In this document: positions 30,791-34,782 of the stretch, in pieces | How the letters are laid out: every line of letters begins with the position of its first letter | Numbering within the stretch: position 1 is the stretch's first letter | NCBI GenBank assembly: GCA_049999765.1 | Contig: JBNGIQ010006211.1 | Span: 1-34,782, forward strand | DNA: 34,782 nt | Direction of reading: 5' to 3' | DNA from: Phaeoceros laevis | Lineage: Eukaryota; Anthocerotophyta; Anthocerotopsida; Notothyladales | Notes under the pieces: generated by a model | The model's input: the letters and a program-made list of their open reading frames with translations, nothing else | What the model was told of the DNA's origin: nothing | Databases searched by the model: none | Program-made: the position numbers and the translations under genes

Positions 30791-32227
30791 CCTTTAGAAT
30801 GGTACCACTTGAAATTCAGCTCTGGACACATGTTCATGCCTTCCACACCAAAGTCGGTCATGTAAGTGTCACAAATCTATCGGATCCTCCCTCCCTCTGC
30901 AATCCAGTACCGTACTGGATTCAACCTCCTGGAAGCACAAGCTGGGGCTCCAGGCAGGTGCCCCTGTGGTGCCTACGACCAAAATGCAACGATATGGTGA
31001 GCTAGTGCGGAATTTTCTGTCTTTAGAAACATGAACAAACAACTTCATTTCAAGTCTTCACGGAAACCTAGTTCTCGACACCGGCACGCTCCAAATGGAA
31101 ATGGACGCCACACTTGACTAGTTGGCAGGGAGGGGCCTTCACCAATGGCACGGGCCTTGTTGGTATTTAAACAAAGCTTTAGAGAAGAAGCTTCTCAATT
31201 GGGTGCTTCACTTTTGCTCAACTGCTGAGGATTTGGACTCCTCCAGTCCTTGCAATTGTCACGACTCTAAGACTTGTGCTCTCACAACCGTTGCGCATGT
31301 CTCAAACTCCGGTCGCAAACTGCGTATGGAACGAATGCAAGGACTTCCGCTGACAAGGACACTGCTCGGGAGAGGGGCAATAGCGTCGTAGAGTGAGCTG
31401 ATTGGCAGCCCATAGCATATCTTGGGGTTTCCAACTTCACAAGGCCGTCCTACAGGCACTTGTAAGGAGATGGTGCACAATGCAAGAGCGGTCCGGCGAA
31501 GCTCCTGCTCGGCTGATGGCTGTCAGCCCGCTGCAGCTGGATGTCGGGCTGGCCCGCCCGGCGTTGAATGCCGGTTTGCCATCAATCTCAGCACTGCGGC
31601 GCATCCAAGGACTAGTACCTCAGCCTGGTGCTCCACAACATTTGCACAATTTTTTCTGGCAACATTTTTTCTCAGGTCGCCCACAGTGGAGGGCCGACAA
31701 AGGGAGAAACCCTGCTCGGTTGGATTGGCAGCTTGCCAGGTGCGGCTGTGAGATGCATGGGCCTCCTGAACTCGTGTGTTCCGGCCTCAGGTGGATCTAA
31801 GTACAAGAGGAGCCCCAATTGACATCTTAATTGACACTTGAATGTCAAATGAAAGGTTGAGGAGGTTCACTTAAATTAACCCTTAGGTGCCCAACTCTAC
31901 CAATTCGTAGAGTTCGACATTAAAATATAGCCAATATATATATGTTAAAATCCTCTCCTTCACCTCACTCCAAATCTGCAATCAGATCTCAAATCTGATA
32001 TCTACAGGTCCCGCCATGCCTTCCCGAAATCCTTGACCAGGGCTCTAACCCGAGTTTAGGTTTGAGTTTAGATATTCTGACCCCGCTTTTGCTCCTCAGA
32101 CCCAAGAGGTAAACTCCTTCCCGAGCCTGCATGTGTCGGGTCAGATCCGGCGGCAGGGGGTGTAGCCCAGTCCTTGGAAACCGCAAAGACAGCGATGCAG
32201 GCAGCATCGCGATGGCGCACCCTCAAG

Positions 32228-32365
32228 GCGAGCGCGATGGCGCGCTCTCACTCTCTCCTCAGGCGAGCGCGATGGCGCCAGCGCCCTCACTCTCACCTCA
32301 GGCGAGCGCGATGGCGCCAGCGCCCTCACTCTCACCTCATGGCGAGCGCCATGGCGCGCCCTCAC
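32228..32365. repeat. GC-rich minisatellite, ~39-bp unit
   Basis: Units start GCGAGCGCGATGGCGC: 32228-32262 (35 bp), 32263-32301 (39 bp), 32302-32340 (39 bp) and a partial fourth copy. The second and third are identical but for the last base. The composition contrasts sharply with the AT-rich flanks. Confidence 0.9.
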
Positions 32366-33200
32366 GTGGCACGATTGAATGACGCGACGTGAAACGCAGT
32401 AAGCATGAAATTACATTCAGGGTCGGAAAAGTTAACTCAGGTTCGGGAAGAGGTTTGGTAAATAAGGGGTGCGCTACATGGAACCAGGACGAACCCGGTA
32501 CTTGGTTCATAAAAAACGTTTTTTAGGTTCGTTTGGGGCGAAACGTCCCGTCCTTTAAGGGTTAACATATCAATGTGAATTTCACATGTTAAATTAGTGA
32601 CAATCTATTTGGGAATATACAATTTGACATTCTTATGACACATAGCAAACAATAGACAAAACAACATTTGTTACTCACTATAGACACCACATTCTAATAA
32701 ACATAGAAGCTTATGATGAACAGCTGCCAGCTCCCTAAATTCATATACATTGGTAAACAATGCACACAAACAGTGCCATACATTGACGTTACATACTTTT
32801 GAGAAGCACGGTCTGTCTTCTTTCACAGGACACCACAACACCCTTCTTTCACAGGACACCACAACACCGCTGAATAGTAAGTAAGAACGATCAAATTCCT
32901 AGAACACCTAAGAAACCATGAAATACTTGCAACTTAGGCCTCAACAAAGTGACTCTATGTTGATTAATTAGGCTCATTACACCTCTCCTTACAAGCTGAT
33001 TGCAGCTTGTTGTGGTTTGCCTTGGAAGGCTAAAAGGACGGTCATCCTCTTTCTCAACACAGATCCAGATCCATATCACCACGCACGCACATTCACCCCA
33101 AGAGAAAGACAACAATCTCAATTTGATGGGGATAGTGAAGTGCACAAAAAAATGATATCTCGGCCCTGTCTTTTGTTGGCACCTGCCATGTGGAGATGTG

Positions 33201-33260
33201 GAGATGTATGCAAAATGTGGCCAGTTGGAAGATCCACGAAAAGTGTTTGAGACACTCTCC
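33201..33260 (+). pseudogene. Isolated PPR fragment
   Basis: It reads EMYAKCGQLEDPRKVFETLS, one conserved PPR unit matching the CLVNMYAKCGQLEDARKVFD unit of the left gene but on the opposite strand. No neighbouring unit is readable, so it is a relic. Confidence 0.8.
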
Positions 33261-33301
33261 ACGCTCCCTCCCCAGGCTAAGCCTTCCTTTACCACCATGA
33301 T

Positions 33302-33363
33302 CTAATGGACGGCGGGGCAATGCCCATGATCTCTAATGGACCGCAGGGCAATGCCCATGATCT
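33302..33363. repeat. 31-bp tandem duplication
   Basis: CTAATGGACGGCGGGGCAAT (plus TGCCCATGATCT) at 33302-33332 is repeated at 33333-33363 with two differences. Confidence 0.9.
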
Positions 33364-33403
33364 CACTCGTGTTAAATCAGGATAGTTAGGCTAGGATGCG
33401 GCA

Positions 33404-33439
33404 TTCGGATGTTTAATTGTTTTCGGATGTTTAATTGTT
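33404..33439. repeat. 18-bp tandem duplication
   Basis: TTCGGATGTTTAATTGTT occurs twice in direct succession (33404-33421, 33422-33439). Confidence 0.9.
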
Positions 33440-34024
33440 GTGAGTGCAACTGTCTCCCCTTTTGCTATTGTTATACAATCCTTGCAAACTATCCTCAAGG
33501 CAAAATATCTTCCATTTCCCACATGTCTTCCTAGTTTCAATTTGGTTGAGCTACCAAACCCCGAAGTCTTTTCTACATATACTAGTGGGTTTACAAGTCA
33601 CTCATTTTGTTCTGTGCAGATAATAAAAAAGGAACAGTCATAATGCATGCTTCACCAACCTACGGCGAACTTGAAGGCAGCTGCAAAGTTACCAACTCCC
33701 ACATAACCACCCCAAAGCTGTACACAACACACTTCTCACTCGCCTGTTCATCTCGAAGTACTTCAGTAGCCATCCACTCCGGCTGTGATGAATGAACAAA
33801 CAGATCCTTTCAGATCCTCCTTTCACCCGGACAGGCCCCTGCCCTCATTCAATATATTCTTCAAGTATCCCCGGGTATCCACTGGAAAATGCCCATGTTC
33901 TCACTTCCAATCAGCTCCCTTTCTTTTCGGTTGAGGAGATCCATCATTTTGTGTTCTGATACGTGGTAGATCGGTGTCCGCGATCCCTGTCCGTGTCTCA
34001 GTTTGACAGGGATAGGGCTAAGCG

Positions 34025-34058
34025 CGCACATTCACCCCAAGAGAAAGACAACAATCTC
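34025..34058. repeat. 34-bp exact repeat, copy 2 (copy 1 at 33086-33119)
   Basis: The 34 bp starting CGCACATTCACCCCAAGAGA occur at 33086-33119 and again here, in the same orientation 939 bp apart. One copy lies ~40 bp beyond the stop codon of the right-edge PPR gene and the other ~80 bp from the isolated PPR fragment. Confidence 0.92.
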
Positions 34059-34098
34059 TGCACACACACCTGAGCACTGGCTAAGATCTTCAGTATTC

Positions 34099-34782
34099 TC
34101 ACGGTCGACCCTTACAACTGCAACACCCGTTTGCGAATCGATGCACACGGTACCCATCCCTTACCACAATGTCTCTCTGTTCAAGCCTTGACATGATTTC
34201 CGTGGAGCTGTGGCAGTCGCTGCACATGCGTAGATTCTTCGTTACCACCAGAGGTGTCCCACTTGGAGTGTTCAACAGACCAAACGCCAGAGCTAGCTTC
34301 TCAGCATGCCCACAAAGCACGTCTTCCTTTTCCTTCTCACTCACTGCCTTCAACACCAACTTTGTGTGAGGTACGTGGCCTCCTTCCTGCTTCACACGTG
34401 CATTTGTGCTCTCTACTTTAAACGCAATATCCTTTCTCCTTTCGCCCACCAGAAATCTGTGCACCTCCTTGTTCACCTCAATGCTCGCCACCCCAGGTTT
34501 CTTGTTAGCTCCTGCTGCCCTTCTCTGTGTTTCAATCCTGTCTACATTGGTCCACCTACCTGCATCTGCGTAGGCATTGGCCATGAGCACATAGGCAGAC
34601 GCCGTTTGAGGGTCCACCCTAACAATGCTTTCAAAACACCACACAGCCCTCTCTATATCCCCGTGAATTTTGCAGGCATTCAACAAAGACCTCAAGCCCA
34701 CCACATTACTTTGCCCGTCACATGATAATAGCATCTTCTCTGCCTCATCTAATTGGCCAGCACGCCCAAGAAGATCAATCAT
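34099..34782 (-). CDS. DYW-class PPR RNA-editing factor, C-terminal part (runs off the window)
   Basis: The frame enters at the right edge and ends at TGA 34099-34101; 227 codons are visible and the N-terminal PPR tract is outside. It starts in MIDLLGRAGQLDEAEKML (last S/E units), then YVLMANAYADAGRWTNVDRI, ANKKPGVASIEVNKEVHRF and GHVPHTKLVLKAV. The deaminase zinc site is complete: H159-A-E161 and C187-S-D-C190 in this fragment. The end is GCCSCKGRP. GRP instead of DYW is the ending I associate with DYW:KP proteins, proposed U-to-C editors of hornworts, lycophytes and ferns. It is the closest relative in the window of the damaged gene at 145-2654 and serves as template for what the gap there hides. 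Confidence 0.92.
   Translation of the reverse strand: MIDLLGRAGQLDEAEKMLLSCDGQSNVVGLRSLLNACKIHGDIERAVWCFESIVRVDPQTASAYVLMANAYADAGRWTNVDRIETQRRAAGANKKPGVASIEVNKEVHRFLVGERRKDIAFKVESTNARVKQEGGHVPHTKLVLKAVSEKEKEDVLCGHAEKLALAFGLLNTPSGTPLVVTKNLRMCSDCHSSTEIMSRLEQRDIVVRDGYRVHRFANGCCSCKGRP

Larger units (their letters stand above)
30791..34098. other. Repeat-rich intergenic region, no gene recognised
   Basis: It holds a GC-rich minisatellite (32228-32340), a PPR fragment (33201-33260), tandem 31-bp and 18-bp duplications (33302-33363, 33404-33439) and one exact 34-bp repeat. Open stretches at 31402-31800 and similar frames have no domain signature. Confidence 0.6.

Noticed and set aside
31402-31800. 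132-codon plus-strand frame
   Set aside because: Overlaps two other open frames and shows no domain signature.
1-34782. CRISPR arrays, rRNA, tRNA, LTR retrotransposons
   Set aside because: No spaced direct-repeat array, no recognisable rRNA or tRNA sequence and no reverse transcriptase, integrase or paired LTRs were seen.

Overview
The window looks like nuclear DNA of a land plant, most likely a lycophyte, fern or hornwort. It carries several intron-free PLS-class pentatricopeptide repeat (PPR) proteins with a C-terminal DYW cytidine-deaminase domain, a plant DUF247 membrane protein in tandem copies, a plant PP6-type phosphatase split by short GT-AG introns (113-270 bp), and a KIN17 fragment. 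The DYW domains do not end in Asp-Tyr-Trp but in GRH, DRH, DAH or GRP. Such endings are associated with the DYW:KP class of hornworts, lycophytes and ferns, which is linked to U-to-C editing. Three runs of N (323-422, 11459-11468, 29783-29792) mark assembly gaps.

Layout. 145-2654 (-) is a damaged DYW-PPR gene with a stop, a frameshift and a gap over its active site. 4261-4665 (-) is the C-terminal KOW part of KIN17, next to a perfect inverted repeat. 6432-10603 (-) is the most unusual region: LRR, Roc GTPase, COR and then a caspase p20/p10 domain, all on one strand. The caspase frame has no usable ATG of its own, which suggests a ROCO-caspase fusion, but the Roc-COR part carries a 34-nt disruption and an in-frame TAG. 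12435-12960 holds eroded PPR remnants joined to an ABC-transporter-like fragment. 13898-14155 (-) is a small unrecognised frame. 14317-19810 (+) is a diverged segmental duplication with one full-length and one truncated DUF247 gene. 20193-22964 (-) and 24004-26766 (+) are two intact head-to-head DYW-PPR paralogs. 28187-29720 (+) holds six exons of a PP6 catalytic subunit, cut off before a gap, followed by an unrelated membrane-protein exon. 30791-34098 is repeat-rich and without a recognised gene. 34099-34782 (-) is the C-terminal part of another DYW-PPR that runs off the window.

Functional picture. The PPR genes are presumably organelle-targeted RNA-editing factors that arose by local duplication; six loci or relics lie in 35 kb. 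The ROCO-caspase locus would join a recognition/switch module (LRR-Roc-COR) to a protease effector whose His/Cys dyad is intact. This would be unusual because plants are known for metacaspases rather than metazoan-type C14A caspases. All calls rest on reading the sequence and remembered family motifs; no database search was run.
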